Source: Mugil cephalus
Lineage: Eukaryota; Chordata; Actinopteri; Mugiliformes; Mugilidae
Assembly (NCBI RefSeq): GCF_022458985.1
Contig: NC_061781.1
Span: 22,362,001-22,426,000 of the forward strand
Direction of reading: 5' to 3'
Length of the DNA stretch: 64,000 nucleotides
Positions 13,300-25,292 of this stretch are shown in pieces. The translations under genes and the position numbers were made by a program. The stretch's first letter is position 1. Every line of letters begins with the position of its first letter. The notes under the pieces were generated by a model. That model did no database searches, was not told the origin of the DNA, and saw only the letters and a list, made by a program, of their open reading frames with translations.

Positions 13300-14060
13300 A
13301 AACAGTGTGATGTTTATTGAGGGGCGGGGCTTAGCTGGAGGCAAAACAACTCTGTAAACACCGGTTAGCTTATTTCAGTGGACTGTTTTGGCAAGAATGG
13401 ATGAGGAAAGGCATATTTTAGAGAATAAACTAATAAACTCACTCCCCGAGACCATCTTATTTTAAAAAGTTGTCTCTGACTGATGGGACTATATTCACTG
13501 ACCCCTACACTCTCACTCACTGGATGGACGATTTTAACAAAGGAGGACACAGGTTGGGGACAATGTCTGCTCTGTCTTTATCAAGTGAAGCCTCTTCTAC
13601 AAAGATATTACAAGAAGTAAGTGGAACCACTGTGGAGGGTAACGTAGTAAATGCAATTTCTGATTGGACACCCCTGAAACATACAAGTTAGCTAGCGGTT
13701 AGCATTGGCATTAACTTGTAACAAGAATCCCCCAAATAATGATTAACTTAATGTAATTTCAGTCACAATCTAGTCTATCCCATAACGTTATCCAGGCTGA
13801 AGCTGATGATGTATTACATATTAATCTGACCTGATATGAAGTCATTGATGATTGTCTCACTCCAATCTTTTCTTTTAATCGCGTTCAACCAAAGTCACCT
13901 ACGACTAGCAGTGGTGGGTATGCGATAAAACTTCAAGTTTGTGTTTTTGCTTTTTTGTTTTTGCCGCTAACAAAAATACAGCAAGGCAACATTTTCCCGC
14001 TTGAAACTGTCAGCGTTCGCCTCAAGCTTCTCTCTTAACGTTGTGACGTCACAACGTTAG
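13300..14060 (+). repeat. Unclassified dispersed repeat, copy A
   Basis: It is an inverted match to 31455-32090. Shared blocks are CAGTGTGATnTTTnTTGAGG with GGCGGGGCTTAGCTGGAGGC, the stretch encoding SLTDG plus TDPYTLTHW-like peptide at 13470-13525, ATCAAGTGAAGCCTC, GGAACCACTGTGGAGGGTAA, TTGGACACCCCTG and a terminal TGACGTCA. The short frame at 13470-13691 begins at TTG and shows a DPY(T)LTHWxDDF-like stretch. That resembles, from memory only, N-terminal parts of fish transposon proteins with SWIM/YqaJ domains. No full element is seen. Confidence 0.65.
14036..14059. repeat. Perfect 24-bp palindrome with CRE core
   Basis: The half-site TAACGTTGTGAC is followed directly by its exact reverse complement GTCACAACGTTA, centred on TGACGTCA (14044-14051). 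After a short interruption the symmetry continues outward into TCTCTCT on the left and AAGAGAGA on the right (about 14029-14070). It sits at the end of repeat copy A. Copy B has TGACGTCA at 31477-31484. Confidence 0.85.
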
Positions 14061-17000
14061 CTAAGAGAGATTTTATCAGACACATCTCTAAACTCTGAAA
14101 AAAAAAATCTGAAATTCAGCAGTCAGATCTATTCTGCAAAATTAAAATGTTCTTAACCTATATAACCAAATCTTTTGCCAAAGAATTTCCCATTAAGTAC
14201 AAGCATCACTCTCAATGTCCTTCAACAGGCATAATTTTTTAAATGCTGAGCTAACTGCTCCCAATCACCGCCAACACGGCTTCTAAATCCATCCGTCAAG
14301 CACAAATACCAAACAGAAAACTGCTGACAGAAAGCCAATGCCAGACTGACTAATGACGCGGTAACAAAATGGCAATTTAGTCTAAATATCAGGTTAGAAA
14401 CGACCCGTCTTTGCTCAGAATAATGAAGATTAATAGAATGATTTCCAGGCGTAGCGATAAAACAATAACAAAAATAATAAACATCACAAAACTGGTCCGG
14501 TCAGCAGGAAGCAGCGTCCTATCACTTCATTAGAACACAATCCCTCAGAGGAATTGCTCCACTAGACAAATAATTGCATGTTAGAGATGTACGGTATATC
14601 ATAATTATTTATAATTTCCCCTGAAAATAATATCACCGCGAGTCTGATTTTCTACACGGCAAATAAAAACTAATTAAGGCTAATGAGTGTCAGATGAGCA
14701 GAGTGAAGCAGCGGCACTCCCAGTGCAATCCTAAGTGTTGCTCAGCTCACCACAGTGGAAACACAACAATGAGCAAGTGGAAACTATCCATCAGTTTTTG
14801 ATTTCACTGTCAAATAATGTTTCTGTAATTACAGCAACATGGCAACAGCAGAAGACGTTTTTGTCTTAGTGAGAATCTCTGCACACTGCAAAGGCACATC
14901 TAAAATATCTGCATCTACTTGCAGTCTGGACTAAATTCATCTAAATATCCATTCAAATATCTATTATCGTTACCACTTTGGGCTGTGTTTTGGCTTCGTG
15001 GACCTTGTTTTTTTTTTTTTATTTTAGTGCGAGGGAAAGGTTTCTTATTTATCTTCGTTAGAATGAAAACAAAAAGAACAATTTTCAAAGCTTTTCCCAA
15101 AGGTTTCAACCTTAATACTCAATATTTCTAAACAGATGCAGTTGCCCAGTAACAAGAAGCACATTCATTTCTAAACTGTGAGCTGCAGAACAACTAATGA
15201 ACAACGCCTTGATTAGACGAAGCAGAAGATCTTAAAATGATGCTACGCGGCCTCTTAATACAATTTTTACCTCAAATAGGATATCAGTCAGAATATGACA
15301 GAATATACTGTATATCCATGTGGTTAAATTAGGGCAGCAAGTGTGGGCAAGTGTTGTGGTCTAAGTAAACAATTAATGCTGCAGTTAACTCGAGCCAGAT
15401 ATTACACACCCATCAACAACCCCAACCTCCACACTGTCTCAGTGCAAAAAGCATGTTCCTCTTGCAGTGGAACGAAGAATCTGAATCTGCCAATATAACC
15501 AGAATAGCCTGAAATAACCTGAAAGAATGGTTATATCCGTTTTGGTTTTTCTATCTAAACTCACTTAATTTCCCCAGATTGTTTTCTTGGCTGTGATTTC
15601 TGATGGGTTAAAAGTCAGATATGGTAAAGTTAGGCATAGTAGGTCTATTAAGTACAAAGCAGAAAAAAATTCAAAAGAGGAAAAAGTGTCAAAAAGCGCA
15701 AAAACATGCCGTTATATTCCATATTATATTTTATCATGAACATAAAGGCAAATAAATTCTGCATGAAATCGTAATCACAACACATATTTTAGTCAGGCTT
15801 GACTTAAAATCAAAAAGATTGAAAGAATTATTTGTTTTTAGAGACTCGTTGGCCTTGGTTCATGCTCCGTGAAGTGAATGTGAAATACATTTTCACTGAA
15901 TGCACACAGTCCATCACACTCAGTCTCCCTCCAACCCGGGTGTTTGTGCTGTTATTGTTTGTGCATGTGTGCTACTTGTGAGAAACAGTTTCTGTAAGAC
16001 TGTAAGAGAGAGGGGACATTTTGGCCGGTCCTTGCTTTCTTTCACCATTTCAAAAGAAAAGTTTAGATTTTACATTGTTGCAAAACGTCCCAAATTTAGT
16101 CCCTTCGCCACCACCTCCACACAAACACTCAGCACTAAATAAGGTTTCTTATGTCTTTGCTAGATCGCCTTCATTTTCACCGACTATACACTGGTACAAG
16201 AACAGTAACACAGAAAGTAGTGAGCAGACATGGATGGATGAAGACCCCACAGAGCCCATATGAGAAACCCCTTCCTAGCTGAGAACAACACAAACACATA
16301 TGCACGCACATTCTTTCCCCACTAATCATGCTCTTTACACGGTGTGTTGTGCACAGTCAAGGTTGCAGCATGTAAGTGGATTCAAGAAGGGCATCCTGTC
16401 ACCTGCATCAAGAGCAAGAAAGACTATGAATATATAGAGCTTAGTCAGCACTGAAATACTACTAGATATGTGCCATTTTTATATGATCTACATGTGCATT
16501 TTAAGATCAGTGTTTAAAATTATTATGGTGGTATAATTAAAAAATGTTTAAAAAAAAATAGAGGAATTGAAAGGTGATGTGATGCGGCAATGAGACAAGC
16601 ATGCACGCTACAGGAGTCACGTTCCTCACTTTGACCCAGTGTACAAACCGATGTGCAGGCAGTCTATGGCTACAAGTAAAAATACACAGGTGTTCCCAGG
16701 GAAGCACTGAGAGAAGCTGGTGTTTGAGAAATAGAATCTGTTGCTAAGTTACAGAGTACTGCGCACAGTTTTCTGAACTCACAGGAGAGTGCGTCAGCAG
16801 TGGTCTCTGGAAGATACTCTGGTTTGCCCTGCATCCACGTTTGGTTCAAATACAACCTCCCAAACGGCAGAATCTTCCGTCACACTCCTCCGCCTCTGGG
16901 CGCCTGCATACTAATACACAATTTTACAAAGCAAACAACAGCCGATCTATATATATATATGGATGCGGACGCAGGGGACGGGGACAAAGCAGTGATAGCG

Positions 17001-18111
17001 ATGCTGATTTAGACCGTTTTCCCGAGGGCCACTTCTATCTCATCGCTCTACTGCAAGCATCGAACCACAGGGGACGCGTCTCCCGGGGAAATTAAAAGCA
17101 TGTCCAGAAACAGGTCAGGACCAGGAGAGATGAGTGTAACAAGGCAGGTACAGGAAGGAGAGATGATGCGAACATCTGTTTCGAGTTTCCACACATTACG
17201 AGCCACAGACAATTCAATTAGACCGGCAGAAAACACTGTTACAAGTGGACCCCGTCCAGCTGGGACGGGTCTGCTTACATGCCCTCCTCTGGGAATTTAT
17301 AGAGGGAGCCGAGAAGAATGGATGCAGGGCTTTCCAAGATAACCGCACCAGAAAGTGAGCAAACAAGCTCAGGAAACAAACCCAGGAAGTAACTCGGGAG
17401 CTCAGGAGACTTAACTCAAGAGTGGTGAGGACATGGCCAGTTAAACCATATCAGATCATTTTTCCACAGAGCACAGTAATAATGCTGTTTTTTTTTTTAT
17501 AAGTGATTTGCAGAGGTGATGTAAGAAGGGGAAGGAACACTGGTTTTACACATCAAGTTATGTTTTATGCCTTTTGTGGCTCCGCGGGGAGCTGTGTGAA
17601 GTCTGATTAATTGCCTCAAGCGGCGTCAGCTCAGGCTAAAAACTGCCATTTTTAAAGTGGGGAGGGGGGAGAGAGAGAAAAATCTGAGGGTGTGCAATTA
17701 GAAAGAAATGAGATCACTAAACCTCCGTGGTCCACTCCGCTTCTCTGTGGGAGTCTAGCAGCTCAAAGCTATAGCACCATCTACGACGAGAATACGGTAT
17801 CCCAACCTCTGGCTCAACGGTTGGTGTTGGTAGTTGGATTGTAGGTTAAAGTTTGGGACCAGAAAGGCCCATCCACATATAAAACGATTTGCTCAACACT
17901 TTGCATCTGAAAGTTGATCTTCTCAGCGTCACATTTTAAAAGGCAATACCATCAACGACACCACCGCTCCATCTGTGTTCGTCCTTACGCTGCAAGCCCA
18001 CCACTGGCAGGGTGGATTTGGTGGTAGAAACCAAAAGTCATGAGGTAATGAGTTTTTTTTGACGTAACTGCTTGGTTGTTTGCATCATGTGTCAATCAAC
18101 CATATCAACCG

Positions 18112-18137
18112 AACCCTAATCCTAACCCTAACCCTAA
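18112..18137. repeat. Short interstitial telomere-like tract
   Basis: Four consecutive hexamers read CCCTAA, TCCTAA, CCCTAA, CCCTAA, which is the vertebrate telomere repeat on its C-rich strand with one change. The tract runs directly into the hairpin at 18134-18173. Confidence 0.8.
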
Positions 18138-18173
18138 GGAGACAGTAGTGAGGAGTTACTACTGTCTCCTTAG
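18134..18173. repeat. Perfect 16-bp inverted repeat, 8-base loop
   Basis: CTAAGGAGACAGTAGT (18134-18149) is mirrored exactly by ACTACTGTCTCCTTAG (18158-18173) around GAGGAGTT. The left arm shares its first bases with the telomere-like tract. No T-run follows, so it does not look like a terminator. It may be the tip of a foldback element or a small hairpin RNA, but no further support is visible. Confidence 0.85.
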
Positions 18174-19214
18174 TATTTGCTCTGGACGTTTCAGGTTTAA
18201 GACAATTTCGATCGTTATTGACACTGACGCATTTCAAAAAAAGGCTCTTAATTTTGACTTGGTTCCAGCTTTACTGCAAAATATGGTTTGTTTATCTTCT
18301 TGGTTTCATGGAAAATTTCATAAAGCCAAAAAAGTCTCTGGAGAACTTGGCCTTAACCAAGTCTCATCAACATGTCTCTCTCCATCTTCCTCAAACTAAG
18401 TATGCGCCAAGATAGTTTCCTGTTCAGATTTCAGCGTAATTGTAATAAACTGCGGTTGAATTTGGCAAATGTACTGTGGACACCCACACCAACGAACCTT
18501 TTTAAACCCAGCCAGATCTGTTAACTGGTGTCACCGGATTTTGGACATTACGACAACCATTACAACCCCGACTCTACAATCCGATGGAGAGACGCCGTGT
18601 GGCTGCTCAGAGATCTACCACTTGCATTGATGTTGTAAATCCCAGTAAACGCATTTTCTGGTGCTACCGTCGACGCAAAAGCTACAAGTCTGACTTGCAG
18701 AAACTTCCAAGGAGCACCCACATTATCATGGCATTATCATGGGATCTTGCACAAACGACAGTTGTAGAACTCAGCGTCGAGCTTAGTCCTATGTAAACAG
18801 GAGAGAACAGATATGCTAAAAACAACAGCATGGTGAGGAAAGAACAACAAATACAGCAGCTCGTTCCCACACACTCACATCAGCACATCAATTGACAATG
18901 TGGCTTTTGCGGAAAAAGGACAAACAAATGCAGGGTTACATGCCATTCACATGCGGCAGCTTTCTCCTTATACAACTAAACATTAGATTCCAAAAGGAAA
19001 CAGAGGGATTAAGAAAAGAGAAATTCTGCATCCTTTCCGGTGTCGGACACATTCTTTACACGTTTTCACTGCTGGTGTACATGTGATAACTCAGATGATG
19101 CTGAGCTGTAACACGGGCAGCGCTAGTGAAGAGGGCTTCTTGTTTTCTCATTCCTGGAACACACATTTAAAAAGCTTGTGTGAAAGCCTTAGTCGGGCGT
19201 CTAATATTTGCTAT

Positions 19215-19262
19215 GTAGCCAAAAGTATGTGGACACCAGCTCTTGTACACTGATGTGCGATT
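19215..19262. mobile_element. Tc1-type repeat terminus fragment
   Basis: GCCAAAAGTATGTGGACACC is the typical end of another common teleost Tc1-type non-autonomous element. A weak relative, CCAGAAGTATGCGGACGC, occurs near 26003. No opposite end was found for either. Confidence 0.45.
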
Positions 19263-20128
19263 GTTCCGCTTCAAAAATCATCTGGTTTCAGGCTCTCCGC
19301 ACTATTTTAAAACCTGGCCACAGCAATTTGCAGCTGTTATGCCAGAGGGGAACTGCATTTGTGTTCAAACTTGGCTGACGGAGATGATTCATTACCAGTC
19401 CAGCCAGTGTGGCAATCTCATTTGTGGCTCTTTACACGCCACAGGTTTACTGTGGCCACACCTGATTTGGCTTCTACTTTGCAAATACGGCAAAAAATTT
19501 GTCATTCCTCTTCAGTCGTCAGAAATCTGTCGGTAGGACACATTATGCAGTGGTTTTTCTTGTGCTAATCATCACAATTTAAGCAATGCAGGTACAGCAC
19601 GACAATGCGAAGACAATACTGAAAAAGGAGCACCTGGTAGATACTTATTAAAGACATGTTGCAGCCAAAAAGCTTCAAGGGAACACTGCGAGATGTCACC
19701 AGCCGTTTTCACACATGCACTACAGCCCTGAACTTTTCAAGACATCACCCAGAGGAGCTGTATCTGAGGAAGCCAATGTCTGCTGGACCGGGCTTTAAGC
19801 TGACTTTACCCATCCAGACCCCTAGCATCAAGTCAGTGTAATGTCTGATTGAGTGTGATTAACAGTGAGCAGACTCCGGTTTTCTGCACGTCTGAAAACG
19901 TCTCGTGGCACGTGGCACGACAACATGATGGATGATGCTGGATTTATAGTCAGCGCAGATTATACGTGGTTATAAATCAAAACTTGTGAGGGGTTCCTAT
20001 TTCTTCTGTGCGTTAACTGCTTGTATGCAACTTCATTTTGTCTTCACCCACAACAAACTCCACCAAGCGGAGGAAAACAAGCACTTTTAAGAGGAGGGGC
20101 ACATCGACATGGCTAACCTCAGACACTA

Positions 20129-20165
20129 TACACTGATCAGTCACAACATTATGACCACCTCCCCA
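20129..20165 (+). mobile_element. Solitary Tc1-like MITE terminus
   Basis: TACACTGATCAGTCACAACA followed by TTATGACCACCT matches the terminal inverted repeat of the family at 29208-29676. No interior or right end is recognisable nearby. Confidence 0.6.
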
Positions 20166-22597
20166 ATAGTATCTCCCTTTTGCCTCCATTCATAATAACT
20201 GTTCATGGACACTTTTTATTAAGATGGGGCAAAAGTTTCACAAGGAAGATCACACCTGCTGTGTCCTTTCCATTTTTTTTTTCAACACTTCCACTTTCCT
20301 GTGCTGTTAAAAATCACTTCATACTCAGTTTCCACACCACTGCCCTTCTCCAGTGATCTATTTGCATGCGTCCTCCACACCAGTTTCCCGTTCTTTAAAT
20401 TCATTCTGCTTTCTAATCCCCTTCTTTCCCATCTCCAGCTTCAACGGCATCTCCACCAAAGTCAGCATCTTAAGTCGAGAGGGTCCGGCCCCCATCTTCT
20501 ATCTTCATCAGAGTCTCTACAGCATAATGTTTCCGAAATGTTTAACCTCACATGCCCTTGTTAGTTTCTCTTCACTCCCAAATAACCTCTTTAATAATCT
20601 TACTTACTATTATAATTGAGGTTTGCATTAGAGAATATTCCAGTTACTATGAAAAGTACAGCACGCTGAGAAGTTGATGACAGGACTCTTGACATGCTCA
20701 GGGAGGTCCGGTGGCTCAAAGCGCATCAACAAGCTAACTCTTTCCATATTCATTCTGACGTCTTTTTAAAAAGTGCTTACTGTATTATAAGAGTTGCGCT
20801 ATTAAAGGACATGTTTTACGAGCAACAGAGGACCTCATAAAAACAGTAAAGTGGGTCAACGGCCAGAACACTTCAGTGGGAAAGAGGAGCCGTAGTGAGA
20901 AGACATTGCTTTCAGGGTTGTAGAACTCAGCAGACGATGCAATTAAGCGTGCCTTTAAATACTGGTGGAAAATTAAACCCATTTGTGTACCTTTATTACA
21001 GATCAAGTCCAGCAGCCCTGGAGAAAAGTTTTAAAGGTGATGTTAACGTAGTAAAAATACTACCAGAGGCTTTTTTTGGGGTGTCGTGGGGAACGTGCAG
21101 GCTCAGCAGCATATTAAAACAACAATCCCTGAACCTATGAAGTGTGAGATTATTACAAGTCCAGAAAGAAAACAACCTGAAATCAGTCTTTCCAAAGCCA
21201 AGGGCATTTTTCTTCCTCCTATGAAGCGGCTTTGGATTCTGGTATTTAAACAGAAGTTTTCTCCATTAATATGAAATACGGTTAGAGATGTAGGGCCTAC
21301 GTTCAGAGGCTGAGAGTTTACTTTCGCTGCATATATAAAGTGTTGCTTTAAGAAGTCGGACAAACATCCTCAGCGTCCTCATATATTCCCTAAAGGGTAA
21401 TCATGTGGACGGTTCTGTAACACGATATAACACAATAAACAGACGCAGAAATTCCATCCCGCCAAGCGTTTCTTTTGAAATACAGTCAGTACTGTACAAA
21501 CTGTTACTCATCTCTAATGAGTGGAGCGCTATGCTGCATTATTTGACATGTGTCACGATGACGCATAAGAAGATGCTGCAAAAAGATTATAAAAAACTCA
21601 GATAAAATGCATCCAGACCACAGTTCCTCGAGCTCACATGTGTTCAGATTCTTTTCTGATAATCAATCCGTTAATGAACGAGGCTCTTCGTGCACAGATA
21701 AAAACTGCAGAAAACTCTGCCTGCAAAGAAAAATCTGACTTTCTGCACTAACGTATAGTTGTTGGCAACCCTGAGCTGAGAAGCCAGCTGTGTCTCCAGC
21801 CTCTAGCTCTCATAGTAAAGCGTTTGTCTGCCAATCTCTGGCTCAGTTTATCAATCACATTATTCAGTGTCTGTTGAAAAAAAAAGAGACAGAAACAGCT
21901 GAGCAGAAAGTTCAACTAAAAAGTGACAATTTCTTTTATTATTTTTATCATTTTGTGTTTAACTGCTTTAACTACTCACTTTTCTAGACCTGATGAGGTT
22001 CTTTAAAGCCTCACCTTTGCCACTAAAATGCAGAACCACAGTGCCTCTCCAATCAGTCAACCCGCATAAAAGACTGATTAGTCCAAAATGTTGTTTTAGA
22101 CAAACCTTCAGGGGAAACATTTAAACCGTCGCCTTATATAAATTGCTGTAAATGGCCACACTGGAAGGCATAACCCCCCCTGGCTGCGTCACACGGTCTT
22201 CCCTGATCTCTCTCCAAGAGCTGTGACTCTTGTCTTTGCTTAGATGCTGAATCACACTTTCATTCGGCCTCTCCCCGGGAGCACATGAGAGAGGTGACTT
22301 TAAAAAGTTCAGAGAGAAACACAGTGGCTTCTGTTTTTAATGATTTCTTTCTTGGGGAAAGTGCGCCTGCCACTGCTCTGGGGAATCTCCTTTCATGGCC
22401 AGATAGACGCACTAATAAAGTACAAGCCACTTATTAATTGTTTCTATCACGTCTGAGATAAAGATGAAAATTTGAAGAAACCGTGCGCAGTTTACTGTGC
22501 GTTTTGGCGCAAGGTGAACGTGCAAAATCCCACCTCTTTATACTGTTGTGACTTTTTAAAAAATAAATAAATAAACAAAGCACATTCTTTTACATAC

Positions 22598-23533
22598 CTG
22601 CTTCCATAGAAAGCTGTCCATTTCGTTTAACATCCAAGAAATGGCCACGTGGATGGAGGAAAGTATAACTCCAGTGATGACTGCGGCGCGCATCCTGACG
22701 GGCAGCAGAGTGTAGATGACATGGATGAAGAACACGGTCCACCAGATCCCCTCCGAGGCACTTCTGGGCTGTACGAGCAGAACTCCGATCACTTGGATCA
22801 CCAGCACCACCAGGATGACCACATAGCACACGACCCACATGTGGTCCTGGTGAAAGCCGTTCCTGTTGCAGACCACCATGAGTATAAGCGTGAGGAAGAT
22901 GGCCAGGGAAAATACCACCACGTACGTGACGCTCGGCCCCGCTCTCCCACCGGAGCAGTGAAAGCCCAGCATGACCGTGAAGACCAACACGAGCACTGCC
23001 ATGAGCATAGTCAAGCTGCTCTGGTTGAGACGGAAAAAGTAGCGCTGGTAGAGCCGCTCCAACTTCTCCGACTGGAATTTCTTGGATTTGAAAATGTGCA
23101 TGACGCTGGAGCAGCACGCCACAAAAGAAAAGTTAACTTCGGGCATGACCTCCTCCTCGTCGGTCCTCGGCTTGGCTCTCCTCTCTTCCAGACCCAGCTC
23201 CACAGACTTGGGTCTCACCTCGCCGTCTGGACGCTTAGCGGACGCGCGGTTGTTGTCTCGGTTGTCCTCGCCATGGTCCTGCCAAGCCGACCTGGACCTG
23301 AAGCTGACCCTGCTGACCGTTGTAGACGCTCGCCCGGGCGGCCGGTGGTCCAGATCATCCTCCTCCCTCCACCGGCTGTTGGTCCGGGTGAGCTTCTTGC
23401 GCGGGGATCTGGTTGAATATGGGCATCCGTTGGCCACAGACTCAGACTCTCCCCAAGCTGATCTGTGCTCGGTCCCTCCCCTCAGCCCGGGAGCACCGAC
23501 TCCGGGTGGGCTGACACTATTTGATCTCGACAT
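22598..23533 (-). CDS. adcy5: Adenylate cyclase type 5, first coding exon (partial gene)
   Basis: This exon encodes the first 312 residues of a membrane adenylyl cyclase, which makes cAMP from ATP under G-protein control. Residues 1-170 are a polar cytoplasmic N-terminus carrying type-5 landmarks: SVSPPG near the start, EHRSAWGE, VELGLEERR, and KLERLYQRYFFRLNQSSLTM just before the membrane. Five hydrophobic segments follow at about 174-193, 201-222, 232-254, 262-279 and 282-302, with QPRSASEGIWWTVFF and YTLLPVRMRAAV between or within them. The sixth helix of this bundle and both catalytic domains must lie in later exons outside the window. The exon ends at CAG followed by GTATGT, phase 0. The start at 23533 (MSRSNSVSPP) is preferred because it matches the family N-terminus; an in-frame ATG 12 codons upstream (23569) also exists. 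The N-terminus is clearly shorter than in mammals. ADCY6 is the alternative, but the N-terminal blocks fit ADCY5. Confidence 0.93.
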
Positions 23534-24880
23534 ATTGAAAGGAACGGGAGGCGACGACAGTGCGTACACAAATAACCACTTGAGAGGGAGGAAAAAAATG
23601 TTCCACTGAATCTAATGTCAGGGAACTATTTAGTCCCAAGAGTGAGGCACCTTAAATGTCTATTATGCGGAGATTTTCCCATAGTTGGTAAGAAGCCTGA
23701 GGGCTTTAAATATAAAAACGTGTGTTCACACAGTCACAGGTTTATTCTCCACTTTCACGAGCAAAGATTCATTCTAAAAGCTTTTTTTTTAAATAAATCT
23801 AATCAGTTGCCAGAAGTTGTGAACAGCTCTGGGAATAAGAAACAATTGAACATGCGCAAAAGTCACAGGGGAGCCACTTTCGCCATGAGAGGAGGGAACA
23901 TCACATCCAGGTGGATTTGGCTCTACATCATTGGGCCCAATTAACTCTCATCCATGGAGAGGTTGCACAGCAGCGCGGCAGATGAAATAAAAACCAATAC
24001 ACAACTCAGATAGTCCCCAGAGATCACAGCGCAGCGCCATCAGTCACGCCGAGAATCCGTTATTTCTGCAGACACGTTTCCTGTTTTCTTGTGGGCAGAA
24101 AAGACGGAAGTGGGCTGAAATAAAAAGGTGAATCCCATGTTGGCAGCTCCGAGTCGGTGCCTTCAAGTGTCGATTCACCTGTGCTGAGCAAACATTTCAG
24201 CCCGGACGGCAGTGGGAGCCTCGCGTTTGGCCAAAAAGCATCATCACGATCGTCTTCCACTTGAGCTGATCGGAGCAGAGAGGAGAACTCAGCCGCTCCT
24301 CATCCTCCTCCTCCTCCTCCTCTTCTCCTGGCAGCGACAAAATACAGCTTCTTGATCCATGGTAGCCTGTGTTGCCGCACGGTCAAATCAATGTCCAACA
24401 GCTGTCCATCACTGGCTCAAATCCCCCTGTGAGCGAGTCCCGGTTTGGTCTGCTTCCAGACTCTGCGCACAGAGAATCCGTGGCCGTACAGCGGCGGCAT
24501 TTCGCAAAGTCTCGACCCGGTGCAAAAGTCCGCTCCTGCAGCCTCGGACAATCCGCTCGGTGTCTGTTTGGAGCGTGGCATCACAACATATTTATTGCCG
24601 ATTGCTGCTTTAATGGTCATTCAACCAAGTGTGCTTCCTGTGTTCCGCCTCTCCGGCGCGCTTCCATTGGAAACGGGAAGGGGTGAGTCACGCTTTGACG
24701 GGTTTTCATTGGATAGCAGGCCTGTCAATCCCTATGCGAGGATGCGCGACCCCCGGGCGCTTTCGATGAATGGGCGGGCCTGTGCTCACAACTGGAGAGC
24801 CCCCCCACACACACCTCACTGTGAGGGGTCAAGCTTCTCTCGCTGAACCCTCTTTTCTCCACTGCTTTCCATTCTCTTCC
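23534..24880 (-). promoter_or_regulatory. adcy5: adcy5 5' UTR and CpG-rich promoter region
   Basis: CpG density, visibly higher than in the flanking AT-rich DNA, continues from exon 1 to about 24.85 kb. Motifs on the adcy5 strand include two inverted CCAAT boxes (ATTGG on the plus strand at 24666-24670 and 24708-24712), an AP-1-type TGAGTCA at 24684-24690 and a GC box GGGCGG at 24772-24777. A CT-rich run (GGA-rich on the sense strand) lies at 24297-24330. No transcription start can be fixed from sequence alone; the motif cluster suggests initiation at or below about 24.65 kb. Motif calls are seen; promoter function is inferred. Confidence 0.5.
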
Positions 24881-25018
24881 AGTCTGCGACCCGGACATCG
24901 GCTCCGAATAAGTTCTCCGCTTTTATGACCAAACATTTCTGATTTTCAGATTCAGAAAACTTTATTTGCTGTTTATTATAATGTACATGTGGGCAGCATG
25001 ACACACAAAACAAGACGC

Positions 25019-25292
25019 TCACACCGATCAGCCATAACATTAAAACCACTGTCAGGAGAAGTAAATAACATCTTGTGACAATTCAATCTTCTGCTGGGGA
25101 ACCTGTGGACCTGGCATTCATTCATGTGGATGTTACTTAGACATGTAGCACCCACCTAGACCGGACCAGGCCCAATCCCACCCCATGCCCAGCATAGACA
25201 CGCACACAAAAACAGTTCAGGAGCAACTCAAAAAAAAAACCACTAGATCCCACAAACTGGATCACTAACTGTATCTTTGGGACGATCCACAC
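25019..25292 (-). mobile_element. Tc1-like MITE, one end missing
   Basis: It starts with CACCGATCAGCCATAACATT and ACCACTGTCAGGAGAAG, the form of the family's right terminus. It also holds ACCCACCTAGACCGGACCAG and the GGATCACTAACTGTATC-like interior. It breaks off without a left terminus near 25292. Confidence 0.65.

Larger units (their letters stand above)
1..22597 (-). other. adcy5: adcy5 intron 1 (part), no exon recognised
   Basis: The 22.6 kb downstream of adcy5 exon 1 contains no further cyclase exon that I can recognise on the minus strand, in particular nothing resembling the sixth helix or the first catalytic domain. Known ADCY5 genes have a very long first intron, so this fits. Open frames here are all about 110 codons or less and show no family motif. 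Repeats recognised inside it are annotated separately. Possible conserved non-coding enhancers cannot be judged without alignment. Confidence 0.75.

Noticed and set aside
18076..18399. 107-codon frame containing PNPNPNPNP
   Set aside because: The peptide repeat is a translation of the telomere-like CCCTAA tract.
22649..23416. 255-codon plus-strand frame opposite adcy5 exon 1 (and 23082-23609)
   Set aside because: It is the antisense of a GC-rich coding exon, with His/Asp/Pro-biased composition and no domain. The minus-strand frame has clear adenylyl cyclase motifs.
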